Source: Rubricoccus marinus (GTDB lineage Bacteria > Bacteroidota > Rhodothermia > Rhodothermales > Rubricoccaceae). Taken from it: a stretch of DNA of 64,000 nt. Each line of letters opens with the position of its first letter. Within the stretch, counting starts at the first letter, position 1. The stretch covers positions 1 to 64,000 of the forward strand of contig NZ_MQWB01000011.1 of the NCBI RefSeq assembly GCF_002257665.1, read 5' to 3'. Of the stretch, positions 27,101 to 35,605 are shown in pieces. The position numbers and the translations under genes are program-made. Below the pieces are notes generated by a model, which worked only from the letters and a program-made list of their open reading frames with translations, was not told where the DNA came from and ran no database searches.

Positions 27101-30100
27101 GCGGCCTGGAGGTTGGGAGTGGTCTGGTAGGCGCCGTTCGAGGCCACTCGAGCGGCGGGGTACGCGACGACGGGTCGGCTGTGGAGGTCGTACTCGGTTC
27201 CGGTGACGAGGTAGGTGGTACCGGATTCCTGCGACTGCGCCTGGACCTGGCGCCCCCATCCGTCGAAGTAGGCGTACGACTTCCGCGTCGGCGTCCCATA
27301 TGAGGTGGTGATGACGCGGTTCGGGGTACTGCCCGTCAGGAGAGAGTAGGCGTACGCCGCGACGGTCTGGTTGGCGTCGTTGGTGGCGGTCGTGAGGCGG
27401 CCGATGCCGTCGTAGGCGAACGATGTCTTTCGGTTGTTGGCGTCCCAGAGGCGGGAGACCAGCCCGTTCCGCGAGTCGTAGTCGATGGCGCGCTGGAGGG
27501 TGACGCCATCGGCGGTGGTGCGGACGCCGGTGAGCCGAGAGCGTTTGTGGGCGCTCGTAGCGTTGGAGAACTGAAGGGAGTTCGTGGGTGCAGATCCGGT
27601 GCCCGACGAGCCGTAGAAGAGGTCGACGACGAGGCCCGTGGCGTCCGTCGTCCGGGTCGGGCTTCCGTCTACGTTGTAGGCGTCCGTGGTCGAGGTGCGG
27701 ATCCAGTCTGCCGTAGGGGTCTGATCCCGTAGCCAGGCCCCGAAGTCGTCGTCGGTCGTGCCGGCGCCTCCGGTGATATCAGAGTCAGCGCCGCGGTAGG
27801 CAAACGCGCGGTGGGGGAGGTACACGCACTCGATGGCCGTCTGTGCAGAGCACGGACTCGAGGCGTCGGCGAGGGTCATCTCGGTGTCCTCGGAGGACGG
27901 CCGGAACTGCGAGAACGTCGTCACCGCCGCAGACGCGTCCATCCCGGAGCCCTTCATGGTTTGGAGGGCGGGAGTCGTGAGGAGGTTGCGATCGAGCATG
28001 CGCGCGTAGGCCCCGCCCTTGCGGTACAACTCCCAAGCCCAAACCGTCTCCTGTTTGTGCGACAGGGTTTGTCCGCCTCCCCCGTTGATTTGGGAGTAGG
28101 CGGACCGCACGAGCCCCGTGACGTCGTCGTAGGTGTTGACCGAGAGCGTCGTGGTCGTAGAGTATCCTCCGCGGTCGTCGTACTCCTTGCTCGACGTGCT
28201 TGCGCTACGGACCTCGACCCAGTTGGCGCGAATGCGTGGCTTGATCTCGCTGCCATCGGACGCCAGGAGGGCAGGGAAGACGTCGACAGGAGCGAAGGAG
28301 TGGCTGGTGCTGGTATCCAGGCCACGGTTTATGACGTATTGGAGGTACGTATGGGAGGAGCGGAGCGGCTTCCCGTCCCCCTTCGCCTCATCGGTGTGGT
28401 ACGGAAGGCCCCACGACCACGCCTCAGGGCTGGATAGGATGGCCCGGTAGAGGTTGTCGTACGTCTGGACCGCGTATTGAGGCCTCACGAGGCCGTCGTG
28501 ACCGCTCGTCGGGGAGGTATACGAGGTGGTGGATTTGCTACCGTCGGCGTGGGTGACCGTGACCGTCTCGTAGTAGACGGCCGCCTCCCCGAAGTCGCCA
28601 GGGTAGAGCTGCGCGCTGACCTGGGTGGCCGTTCGCCAATAGAGGGAGGGGATCCCAGAGAGGTTTCCGGCGCCGTACGTGTACGTCCTGATGTGGCTCG
28701 TACCGAGGCCGTCCGACGCGGTCCTCGAGAGGAGCCGGCTGCCTCCTTGGTTGTAGGCAGCAGCCCCGCTGAGGCTGTACACGCGCGACGCGCCGCTGAA
28801 GGTGTACGTGCCGTTGACGGAGTTCCGGACCTGTTCCCCGTACCCAAAGCTGACCGCGTTCGTTATGCGATCGGACTCGTACTCGAACGTCTCTGAAGCG
28901 CCCGTAGGGTATTGCACCTGAGAAAGGGCCCACGTCCAGGGGGGGAGACCGGTGGACGAGTACGAGTTCGGGATCCCTTCTCGGTAGTACCCGAACTGGT
29001 CGATGGGTCCGCTCCCGATCGGGGGGTTGTAGATGGCTCCCGATCCGTCGGTCATGACCGACCCGTTGTGGTAGGAAAACACGTAGGTGCCGGCGTTGGT
29101 CGTCGCCGACGCCGTGTGGCCCTCCGTCCGGACGCGATCGAGACGGCGCATGCCTCCCGAACGCGGTCCCATTTTACCGTCGCTCTCGAGGTGCACCGTC
29201 TGGACGGTTTGGGCGGCTCCGCCGAGCCGGCTCGTAAGCGTGATAGACGTGAGCGTGGGGGTACCGAAGGGGTCCTGGGTGTAGTCGACGCCCGCGGTGA
29301 AGGTGGCCGTGTGGGTAGGCGTCACGATCTTCGACAGGACGCGTCGCTGCCGGAGCTCGTCCCAGGTCACTTGTGCCCCCCCCTCGGCGTTGACGTAACG
29401 GATGACGTGCTTGGACGCGACGTCGGAGTACTCGTACCGGACCCAGGCGCCGGGGTCGTCGTCGGCAGGCCAGACGGCGCCAGAGGCGTACTGCCCAGAG
29501 CCGGAGTAGGGCACCACGCCGCGCTCAGGAATGGGTTGGGTGTAGGTGGGACCGAGGCTGGCGATCAGCCGCCACGAGTCCACGTGGTACTGGCTCATGG
29601 GAACGGCTCCGGTGGGGGTCGACTCCAGGCCGTTGAACGACGATAGTGTGGGGGCCTCGTACACATGCCGGGTCCCGTCCTCCGTGGTGACGACGAAGCG
29701 GTAGAAGTCGGGCTTGGTCGTCCCGGTAGAGCCGTATGGGATCCGACTGGTGGAATACGAGCCTCCGAGCGTCGTGCCGCCGGATTCCGATGGCGAGCCG
29801 GACCCGGCCGTCACGGAGGCGGCACCGTAAGCGTGGATCCTCCATGGGTGGCGCTCAAGCGTGAAGAAGTTGAGCGGGTCGACTGCGGGGAGGCACTTCC
29901 CCTTGTCGATGGGGCAGGGCGTTAGGAAGTTGCCCTGAGTGTTGCGCCCGTTCGCCTGCACGACCGTGCCGCCGCCGCCGCCGGGGAGCGACAGGTGATA
30001 CGTGTCGGGGGCCCATAGGGGGTACCCGATCGTGAGTCCAGGTCCGTCGGGGCGAGGCTGCAGCGGTGGTGGCGGGCCAGACGGTGGGGGGTCCCCACCG

Positions 30101-30630
30101 CCAGAGGGTGGGCACTCTACGAACTCACACGGGGCGGTCTGCGCCGTTGTACCGCCGCCGGTCGTGTCTGGTGTGAACCCGCTCCCACTTAACCCGCCTC
30201 CATTAAATCCGCTCGAGCGGGTGTCGGCGGGATTGGTGTGGTAGTAGGTCGAAGCGTCTTGAACGTCTACACCCCTATAGGACCCGCTGAGGTACGCTCC
30301 ACCTTTCACCTCTCGCGTGAGGGAGCCGGGGTCGTAGCTCCATCCGAGCCCGACCCACGTCGCGCGGGATTGGGTGGACACGGAGGAGTTGTATTGGAGG
30401 ACAATCGGCACGTCGATTCCTCGACCTGGGACCGTCAGCACCGGGATAGAGAGGTTGAGGTCCCCCTTGGCAGAGACGCCGGCCGCGTCCGGACCGACGG
30501 GGTGCGTCACTTCGGGCTGGCTGCCATACTGGTTGAGCACCGCCTGCGCACTGGGGCTTCCACACGCGAGTAGGGACAAGAGGGTGAGCGCGGCGGTGCG
30601 GCCGAAGGTGCGAGGCAGCGGGAGCGTCAT
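24103..30630 (-). CDS. RHS/YD-repeat polymorphic toxin with variable C-terminal domain
   Basis: 2175 aa. The N-terminus is a signal peptide with a possible lipobox (LSLLACGSPSAQA). It is followed by a SpvB/RHS-type opening (GDLNLSIPVLTVPGRGIDVPIVLQYNSSVS), many YD repeats (for example YDALGRAVS, YDRLGTLLT, YDATGRLTG) and the conserved RHS core end (NLHYAGARYYSAALGRFTSTDP, NNPVSVIDPAG) near residue 1935. The last about 240 residues are the variable effector and are much more AT-rich, with a basic C-terminal part (WVRNKYFYNQNGNQIGRVDFGQRADP, then FRGMHNSIPESALKDL). I cannot name the toxin activity. The preceding hydrophobic helix (EEVTLDLILLAGAMRSAYTLG) is a typical pre-toxin segment. The immunity gene follows directly. 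Confidence 0.9.
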   Translation of the reverse strand: MTLPLPRTFGRTAALTLLSLLACGSPSAQAVLNQYGSQPEVTHPVGPDAAGVSAKGDLNLSIPVLTVPGRGIDVPIVLQYNSSVSTQSRATWVGLGWSYDPGSLTREVKGGAYLSGSYRGVDVQDASTYYHTNPADTRSSGFNGGGLSGSGFTPDTTGGGTTAQTAPCEFVECPPSGGGDPPPSGPPPPLQPRPDGPGLTIGYPLWAPDTYHLSLPGGGGGTVVQANGRNTQGNFLTPCPIDKGKCLPAVDPLNFFTLERHPWRIHAYGAASVTAGSGSPSESGGTTLGGSYSTSRIPYGSTGTTKPDFYRFVVTTEDGTRHVYEAPTLSSFNGLESTPTGAVPMSQYHVDSWRLIASLGPTYTQPIPERGVVPYSGSGQYASGAVWPADDDPGAWVRYEYSDVASKHVIRYVNAEGGAQVTWDELRQRRVLSKIVTPTHTATFTAGVDYTQDPFGTPTLTSITLTSRLGGAAQTVQTVHLESDGKMGPRSGGMRRLDRVRTEGHTASATTNAGTYVFSYHNGSVMTDGSGAIYNPPIGSGPIDQFGYYREGIPNSYSSTGLPPWTWALSQVQYPTGASETFEYESDRITNAVSFGYGEQVRNSVNGTYTFSGASRVYSLSGAAAYNQGGSRLLSRTASDGLGTSHIRTYTYGAGNLSGIPSLYWRTATQVSAQLYPGDFGEAAVYYETVTVTHADGSKSTTSYTSPTSGHDGLVRPQYAVQTYDNLYRAILSSPEAWSWGLPYHTDEAKGDGKPLRSSHTYLQYVINRGLDTSTSHSFAPVDVFPALLASDGSEIKPRIRANWVEVRSASTSSKEYDDRGGYSTTTTLSVNTYDDVTGLVRSAYSQINGGGGQTLSHKQETVWAWELYRKGGAYARMLDRNLLTTPALQTMKGSGMDASAAVTTFSQFRPSSEDTEMTLADASSPCSAQTAIECVYLPHRAFAYRGADSDITGGAGTTDDDFGAWLRDQTPTADWIRTSTTDAYNVDGSPTRTTDATGLVVDLFYGSSGTGSAPTNSLQFSNATSAHKRSRLTGVRTTADGVTLQRAIDYDSRNGLVSRLWDANNRKTSFAYDGIGRLTTATNDANQTVAAYAYSLLTGSTPNRVITTSYGTPTRKSYAYFDGWGRQVQAQSQESGTTYLVTGTEYDLHSRPVVAYPAARVASNGAYQTTPNLQAAVRTAYASGAGSTPWTRTTFEDAPSGRPIRIDNPSGTGTAATSITLRYALAGLADTSPDTPAVGTAPPPGFASSPAPGGLDDAMMAQGDEPLDPDGGTDTSNLEDGPGAIPRYRRVTTIDETGLYSQVYVDGADQPFLQRSPRALNDPAPLMETRTTYDGAGRVLTTTTPEGRVSAYQYNRLGQLTRSVTPDLDGDGTGGPTNETLAGTPDVEVVYDDAGRPRFTVDPVRRGTSKLLYTTYDAFGRVKAEGVASSTGSVLTDPTKINSSTWPGTAGTERTEYEYDTATPSKSTGGLAVTNPLGRLVQVAFNSASASAPNDGYYQYSYDNFGNVTGYNAYLEGLGIKRATYAYDRLGTLLTTAYQHGVTADRQYFGATYDALGRAVSSWGNETTSSPTSGVPYPIASATFDAAGRATQTVTLGTVTNTLTYDVRSRLTGITATRGGATVFSESVGYALNSRITDATFFQPLLPTGQPLAHKYAYTYDATGRLTGADYFSGTSPGSLQNTTTHDLQGVSYDRDGNIKTLQRQRSGLENYTYNYTAGSGRLNTVTGSGPAGGIFFYDRNGAMTGAEVGQDIASYSMGRNGLPFQVTNDVGTTRYLYDGVGQRVYASASGGRYTVRGAHGEDLAEYTGAGALVSHSLGGGRREASGARVAYVTDHLGSVRLAVDTVGQTRAVTDYYPFGLQMPGRVYVQGTPTREDFTGHELDQETNLHYAGARYYSAALGRFTSTDPHAASYPGWSPYHYAANNPVSVIDPAGTDWVCATDDEGECTSYEWRDGVGSQEDLGGSWEETGYSYIGTSGTYTTFGGISVSLITVYGVNGDHVAGDWHYTGSGTKMLAVAPLSERYAGQSGAVEEVTLDLILLAGAMRSAYTLGTAATRGIYARMTASNTSNSTLIQTTFVGRATPSPTGYVPNSTYIRTVGDEANWVRNKYFYNQNGNQIGRVDFGQRADPAAFHRFPAGEPFRGMHNSIPESALKDLRIFDLPPGLARRPSRF

Positions 30631-30846
30631 GCGACATGGAGTGGTGCAGGGCGCTAAGGTCCCGATAGCATTTGTAGGATGCTTTAGCAGCCCCCTAGAG
30701 ATGGCTTAGGAGAGGGTTGGGGTATGGTTAAAAACCCGTTACGGCCCTAGCTTCGACGGACCGATGCTGCCCCCTGGATATGTGGGCCGAAAGGCGCACC
30801 AGACCTATGGCATTCGTGCCTCATTTCTTGTACAGCCCCACTGCTC

Positions 30847-31533
30847 ATGCCGCGTCCCCTCCGCCTGGACATCGTCACCGATGACACGACGCAGGACTGG
30901 TCGTCGCGTTGGCATCCAGATGCAGTGGCGCGGGTGTCGTCGTTCCCGGAAACGCTGGCTGCGTCTGGAGCGTGGGCGGTGCGCTTGCCGACGGACCTCG
31001 CCCTCATCGAGTGGGACGTACTCCGCGCGCCGCTTTTCGGTGCGGTGTGTCATGCCTACCGTGAGTCGGGGGTGCCCGCCGTTGCTATGTGCGCGGACCG
31101 GGACGACGCTCTGGCTGCGATCGTCGCGGGAGCCGACCGCGCGCTCCTGGCGCCGTATCCGTGGCGAGAGGTCCAGGCAGGACTGATCGCCTACCGTCGG
31201 CTCACGGAGGCCCGCGAGGGTCCGAAAGACCACGGGATCCTGACGGTTGGCCGGCTGGCTATCGACACCCGGCGGGCGCGGGCGACCGTGGATGGTACCG
31301 TGGTGACGCTAACACCGCGGCTCTTTGACCTCCTCACGTTTCTCGCCCGTCGGGAGGGCGAGGTGGTGGGGCGAGAAGCGCTGCTTTCTGGCGTTTGGGG
31401 GCTGGATTTTGACCCTCAGACGAACGCTGTAGACGTGTACGTGCATTACTTACGGCGTGCGCTTCGGACGGTGGGGTTGAGCGAGGCGGTCGTAACAGTC
31501 CGAGGGCGTGGGTACCTGTTCGAGACGCTCTAG
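30847..31533 (+). CDS. OmpR/PhoB-type winged-helix regulator with degenerate receiver
   Basis: 228 aa. Residues about 130-228 are a clear Trans_reg_C winged helix (GRLAIDTRRARATVDGTVVTLTPRLFDLLTFLARREGEVVGREALLSGVWG; VDVYVHYLRRAL; TVRGRGYLFETL). Residues 1-120 have receiver-like alternation but lack a convincing phospho-acceptor Asp in the central strand and the conserved Lys. It is therefore probably phosphorylation-independent. It is divergent from the RHS toxin across 216 bp, which suggests control of the toxin, though no sensor kinase is nearby. Confidence 0.82.
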   Translation: MPRPLRLDIVTDDTTQDWSSRWHPDAVARVSSFPETLAASGAWAVRLPTDLALIEWDVLRAPLFGAVCHAYRESGVPAVAMCADRDDALAAIVAGADRALLAPYPWREVQAGLIAYRRLTEAREGPKDHGILTVGRLAIDTRRARATVDGTVVTLTPRLFDLLTFLARREGEVVGREALLSGVWGLDFDPQTNAVDVYVHYLRRALRTVGLSEAVVTVRGRGYLFETL

Positions 31534-31677
31534 CGAGGGGTGTCGCACACCTTGGCAACTCCTCGGGAGAGTCACCGTCGAACTTGGGTAGGGTGTGCGG
31601 CCGTTGACGGTGTGGAGCTCGTCGACTCCGGCCTTCTCCGCCGCGCGGACGTGGAGGCCATCGTAGACGGCGCCGCT

Positions 31678-31797
31678 CAGCAGGTCGAGGGCCGTCAGCA
31701 GGTCAAGGGCCGTCAGCAGGTCGAGGGCCGTCAGCAGGTCGAGGGCCGTCAGCAGGTCGAGGGCCGTCAGCAGGTCGAGGGCCGTCAGCAGGTCGAG
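31678..31797. repeat. 18-bp tandem repeat, six full copies
   Basis: The unit CAGCAGGTCGAGGGCCGT is repeated six times plus 12 bp (one copy has A for G). On the minus strand it encodes LLTALD-type hexapeptides in frame within the decayed vapC. The intact copy at about 10168 has a single unit, so this is a local slippage expansion. Confidence 0.95.
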
Positions 31798-31983
31798 CAC
31801 GGCGCGGTAGTCGTCGGCGCCCAGCGGGACGACCTCGGCGAACTGGAGCGCCCCCTCCTCAATCAGGCGGAGGACGGCCGTCGGCGTGAGGCGGGGCCTC
31901 AGGGCCGTGAGCGTCGCGTAGGTCTCGGCGAGCGCGTGCGCGGCGACGACGAGATCGATCTCGCCAGAGGCGGCGCGGTCAAG

Positions 31984-32232
31984 GGGCACCTTCGGGATAC
32001 GTGTCGGATGTCACGTTAGCGGGCCTGTCCCGAAAGGGTGCTGCCGAGAGCCAACGCAAAACGGCCTCTGCGTGCTCTCAGGGTTGGTCGGTTGCCGTCC
32101 CGGAAGGTGAACCTTTCCGGACAGTCGGGGCCAGGGTGATTAGCTCGTCGCTCCGAGATCAGCCTCCCCGCCTAGCGTTGGTCGATTCCAAAGCGCTATG
32201 ATGACATTTTGCACGTATCCCGAGGTACCCCC
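31984..32232. mobile_element. MITE-like 249-bp element with terminal inverted repeats
   Basis: It begins GGGCACCTTCGGGATACGT and ends with the near-complement ACGTATCCCGAGGTACCCCC. Weaker complementarity extends inward to about 40 bp (ATGTCA and TAGCG blocks). It is flanked by GTCAAG at 31978-31983 and 32233-32238, a probable 6-bp target duplication. The uninterrupted vapC sequence at 10.4 kb shows the empty site. It has no coding capacity; an internal hairpin (CCCGGAAGG/CCTTTCCGG) lies near 32100-32120. The mobilising transposase is not in the window. Confidence 0.78.
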
Positions 32233-32315
32233 GTCAAGGGTCGGGGCTGTGCGCGCAAGGTGGGGGTGCGCTTCGATGAGGGCCGGGATAAGGACGGACG
32301 TGTCGGCGAGGACCC

Positions 32316-32596
32316 TCACGCGCCTGGGGACTCGGCGACCGCGTCGTCACCCTCAGAGGCGGTGTCCTTGGCGTCGGGGATCTCCATGCCCGCAAGCTGG
32401 CGGGTCCGCGTGAGCCGCCAGCTTGGATGAACGCCACGACGTCCTGGCCGCCGTTGATGGCGCCGGTGTAGACGAGGCGCCCGTTCTTGCGAACGAGCGG
32501 AGGCGCGTCGGGCACGGCGCCGGCGGCGAGGCCGACGCGGTCGCGGAGCGGCTTGGGAATGAGGACGCGGCCGAACTTGTCGATGGTGACGGTCAT
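32316..32596 (-). pseudogene. Decayed vapB antitoxin copy
   Basis: The first 25 residues (VTIDKFGRVLIPKPLRDRVGL) match the intact VapB. Relative to that copy, about 20 residues after LAAGA are deleted in frame. After VAFIQA the frame shifts, so the acidic tail is read out of frame. The AbrB DNA-binding domain could still be made and might bind the operators of both loci, but toxin binding should be lost. Confidence 0.8.
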
Positions 32597-32615
32597 GGCG
32601 CGGGCGGAGGTTGGA

Positions 32616-32643
32616 TTGGCAATGTACGCGGCGCGTTGGCAAT
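32616..32643 (-). promoter_or_regulatory. TTGGCAAT repeat pair upstream of decayed vapB
   Basis: TTGGCAAT at 32616-32623 and 32636-32643, with the same 20-bp spacing as at the intact vapBC locus (10800-10827). This looks like a retained VapB operator. Confidence 0.45.
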
Positions 32644-32826
32644 TAGTATCGATGTGCCTCCTTTCCTGGCGCCCGATGAGCGGAGTTTCCCGGGCGTGAG
32701 CGGAATCTCGGCGTTGGGATATGACTTATGAGAATGACGGTTCTCGATAGGCGTAGCTTCCGCGACGCGACCCTCCGACCGCTCGGCGGCATCGGCCAGT
32801 GAATGAAGTGAAATTGCAATAACGGA

Positions 32827-33885
32827 ATGAACGAGCCGACCCTTCCCGTCCCAGCCCTCTCGCCCGTCGAGGTCGCGAGCCCCCGGCCCGGTCCCAACCC
32901 GGCGACGGTCTACCTCGCGCGCTTGGCGCCCGGGTCCCGTCGGACCATGCGCGGCGCGCTCGCGACGGTCGCCGCGATCTGCGTGCCCGACGCTGCCCCG
33001 CCTCCGGCGCCAGAGGCGTTCCCGTGGGGGTCGTTCCGCGCCGAGCACGCCAAGGCCGTCCGCGCCGCGCTGGCGGAGCGGTTCAAGTACACGACGGTGA
33101 ACAAGACGCTCTCCGCGCTACGAGGCGTGCTCCGCGAGGCGTGGGAGCTCGGGCTCATGGAGACCGAGCACTACCACCGGGCAGCGGCGGTCCGCGCGGT
33201 CAAAGGATCGTCGGCTTCGGCGGCCACAGGCCGGTCGCTCGCCCGAGGCGAGCTGCGCGCGCTCATCGAGGCGTGTCTTACACCGGTATCGCCTCGGAAG
33301 GGTGATGCTCCGATCGTGACCGAGAAAGGACAACGCGACGCGGCGCTCGTGGCGCTCGGCTACGGGTGCGGTCTGCGACGGGACGAGCTGGCGACGCTCA
33401 TGGTGGGCAACCTCGACTTGGTGCAGCGGCGCGTCGTCGTGCGCGGAAAGGGCAACAAGGAGCGAGTCGTGCCAATCCCGCCGGGGGCGTTCCACGCGCT
33501 CCGGGACTACCTCACCGTCCGCGTTGAGGGGCTCGTCGGCGCCAGAGGCGAGCCCTCTCTTCTCTCACCTATATATAGCGACACCCCGCTCTTCGTCCGG
33601 GCGCGCCGTGGCGGCCGGCTCGACCGCACGGCCGCGTCGCTCACGGGGCAGGCGGTCTACCACGTGCTCAAGACGCGGGCGGAGGAGGCGGGTGTGGATT
33701 CATTCAGCCCGCATGACTTGCGGCGGAGCTACGTCGGCGACCTCTTAGACGAGGGCGCGGACCTGTCCGTCGCACAGCAGTTGGCCGGCCACGCGAGCCC
33801 GACGACGACGGCGGGGTACGACCGGCGGGGGGAGCGGGCAAAGGAGCAAGCGGCCTCACGGCTGGATGTGCCGTACGACGGATGA
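32827..33885 (+). CDS. int: Tyrosine recombinase (phage-type integrase)
   Basis: 352 aa. A SAM-like N-terminal core-binding domain (residues about 20-125, including YTTVNKTLSALRGVLREAWELG) is followed by the catalytic domain. Catalytic residues: Arg in CGLRRDELATL, Lys in the KGNKERVVPIP hairpin, HDLRRSYVGDLLDEG (His-x-x-Arg), AGHASPTTT (His) and the nucleophile Tyr in GYDRRGE. XerC-like length and order. It should catalyse integration/excision of the accessory island to its right. It lies directly next to the decayed vapBC, so that locus may mark the island boundary. No tRNA target is visible. Confidence 0.93.
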   Translation: MNEPTLPVPALSPVEVASPRPGPNPATVYLARLAPGSRRTMRGALATVAAICVPDAAPPPAPEAFPWGSFRAEHAKAVRAALAERFKYTTVNKTLSALRGVLREAWELGLMETEHYHRAAAVRAVKGSSASAATGRSLARGELRALIEACLTPVSPRKGDAPIVTEKGQRDAALVALGYGCGLRRDELATLMVGNLDLVQRRVVVRGKGNKERVVPIPPGAFHALRDYLTVRVEGLVGARGEPSLLSPIYSDTPLFVRARRGGRLDRTAASLTGQAVYHVLKTRAEEAGVDSFSPHDLRRSYVGDLLDEGADLSVAQQLAGHASPTTTAGYDRRGERAKEQAASRLDVPYDG

Positions 33886-34170
33886 AGGACTGAGCCGCTC
33901 AGGATGGCGCTTTAGGACGCTCATGTCGTGGTCCTGCGTATTCCTCTGTCTCAGCTTGACGCAGTGGCTCTTAGGGTAGTCGGTCTAATGAGGTAGATCC
34001 GGCCTTCAATGCCTCTACCCTTCTCGGCTCGAGGGGGAAGACGTTCCGACATCCGATGCGCTGGGCCTATCGATCGAGCGGCTCGGCGATCCCCGGCATA
34101 TCTCCGGCGCGTTGATGATGCATTCGCTGGATGGGAGCGAGCGCATAGGCACACTGGTACTCGTGCAGAG
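33886..34170. other. Noncoding stretch after the integrase
   Basis: 285 bp with no gene I can support. It holds neither a tRNA nor a clear repeat. The usual location for an attachment site would be here or upstream of the integrase, but I cannot identify one without the opposite junction. Confidence 0.3.
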
Positions 34171-34425
34171 TCAGGGGGTGCGGGAGGAGAAAAGATCGAG
34201 TTGGTCAACATGAGCGGCGGCGTCCTCGGGCTCGAGGCTGTGGGCGTGCGCGTAGATGGCCTCGACCTCGTCGCGGGTGTAGAAGAGCTCCCGACCGCGG
34301 TAGCGCCGACCGGCGGGGACGAGCCCAGCCTTCTTCCAGCGCCATAGCGACTGGCGGGAGATGCCCACGAGGTCGGCGACCATGGAGGCCGTGAGAAAGG
34401 TGGTGTCGTGGACGACCGTGGGCAC
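34171..34425 (-). CDS. Excisionase-like HTH_17/MerR-type DNA-binding protein
   Basis: 84 aa from GTG 34425 (a longer in-frame start at 34494 exists). The HTH is FLTASMVADLVGISRQSLWRWKKAGLVPAGRRYRGRELFYTRDEVEAI, the pattern of AlpA/excisionase-type winged helices. A short acidic tail follows. Being convergent with the integrase, it may direct excision or regulate the divergent MBL gene 100 bp away. Confidence 0.75.
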   Translation of the reverse strand: MPTVVHDTTFLTASMVADLVGISRQSLWRWKKAGLVPAGRRYRGRELFYTRDEVEAIYAHAHSLEPEDAAAHVDQLDLFSSRTP

Positions 34426-34524
34426 GGCAATTGGAGCGCGACATGTAACATTCCGTTGCAGTGCAATCACGATCCTGCCTCGTTGGACTCTCACCGGGCG
34501 CCAACCTCTCTAGACCGTTACCTC

Positions 34525-35598
34525 ATGCGCCTCATGACGCGACGCCTGCTGGCCGTCGGTGACGGCCTCTCGATGTACGCCTCTTGCGGGTGGGCGGGGC
34601 TCCACGTTGATTGCGGGTCCCAGTCGGGCGGCGCGTTCGCCGCCAGCCGGTGGGTGAACGGGTGCTCTGCGGAGGAACGATGGCGTACGGACGCGTTTCT
34701 CATTACGCACTACCACACCGACCACTACAACGGGTGGGTGTACGCGTCCGACGCGGGGAGCGTCCCTCCCCTCCCGTACCTCTCCACGCTGTACCACCCG
34801 CGGCTCCCGACGCCGGGAGCTGTCGACTTGCTCCGAGCGACGTTCGCCCTCTTCGCGCTGGGCTCCGGCACGGGAAGCATGGAGATCGACCTCTGGCACC
34901 GGGTGGCACGTCTGAGCCGGCGGCCTGTCGTGCGAGTACCCCTTGAGCAGGGACGGAGGGTACAGACGTCTGCCGGGGAACTCCATGTGATCTGGCCTCC
35001 CCACCATATCCAGGGGGCGCTCAGCGAGACCATCGAGGGCGCCGTTCGGAAGTTCCATGATGCCCTCGATCGGCACACCCGCCTCCGAGAGCTCTACGAG
35101 GCGACGGAGTCCGTGGAGGCCTACGCCGATGGTGACAAAGCTCCCGTACGAAACCGGGACCGAATCGACCCGTGGGAGCGAGAGGGACGGCCGAGGCGGC
35201 AGCATGAGCCGTTGGACCCAGACCACTACGAGAGCCTTGACGACATGCTCCCCGATGAGGAGCTGCGCGAGGTCAACCGCGCTCTCCGGGACGCCGCGAA
35301 CTCCCTGGGGCTCGCGTTCGTGCTGGACCGCCGCGTACTTTGCCTGGGCGACCTCGAGGGGCGAGCGCTGACGGGGGCCCTCTCGTACCTCGTCGGTGAG
35401 GGCCTGATCGACTTCGACGTCATCGTCGCGCCCCACCACGGGACAAAGTGGAACCGGGAGATGTTCAAGTTGAGGGGCAACCGGGTTGAGGTTTCAGTAG
35501 GCGACCGCCTGTGGCCCAAGGTGAAGCCCGAGCTCGGCCGGATCGCACGATCCGTCCACTTCACCCACATGCAGGGCGACCTCGTCTGGCATGGCTGA
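34525..35598 (+). CDS. Metallo-beta-lactamase-fold hydrolase 1
   Basis: 357 aa from the ATG at 34525 (an ATG at 34534 is also possible). The MBL core: FLITHYHTDHYNGW (HxHxDH), CLGDLEG (metal-bridging Asp) and VAPHHGTKWNREMF (distal His). The closest general relatives are ComEC-like/RNase-type MBL proteins acting on nucleic acids or nucleotides. An insertion between the motifs (RKFHDALDRHTRLRELYEATESVEAY) is family-specific. The protein ends LVWHG. It converges on the E2-E1-JAB gene with a 7-bp gap. The C-terminal Gly is of interest because the neighbour is a ubiquitin-like conjugation enzyme. Confidence 0.82.
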   Translation: MRLMTRRLLAVGDGLSMYASCGWAGLHVDCGSQSGGAFAASRWVNGCSAEERWRTDAFLITHYHTDHYNGWVYASDAGSVPPLPYLSTLYHPRLPTPGAVDLLRATFALFALGSGTGSMEIDLWHRVARLSRRPVVRVPLEQGRRVQTSAGELHVIWPPHHIQGALSETIEGAVRKFHDALDRHTRLRELYEATESVEAYADGDKAPVRNRDRIDPWEREGRPRRQHEPLDPDHYESLDDMLPDEELREVNRALRDAANSLGLAFVLDRRVLCLGDLEGRALTGALSYLVGEGLIDFDVIVAPHHGTKWNREMFKLRGNRVEVSVGDRLWPKVKPELGRIARSVHFTHMQGDLVWHG

Positions 35599-35605
35599 TG
35601 CGTAT

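Larger units (their letters stand above)
31599..32319 (-). pseudogene. Decayed vapC copy, split by a MITE and expanded by an 18-bp repeat
   Basis: The homologue of the intact vapC at 10.0-10.5 kb. The start (GTG 32319) and first about 25 codons survive at 32243-32319. A 249-bp insertion follows, and then the remaining body at 31599-31977. Within the body, the six residues of RMAALD are replaced by six tandem LLTALD units from an 18-bp repeat. After GVDELHTVNG the C-terminus diverges, so the last PIN Asp region is lost. The product cannot be a functional nuclease. Confidence 0.85.

Noticed and set aside
31678-31797. Possible CRISPR array because of regular repeats
   Set aside because: The 18-bp units are directly contiguous, without spacers, and lie in frame within a decayed vapC. 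No cas genes are present.
33886-34170. tRNA gene as integrase target
   Set aside because: I could not form a cloverleaf or find a T-loop GTTCRAATC-like sequence in this stretch.
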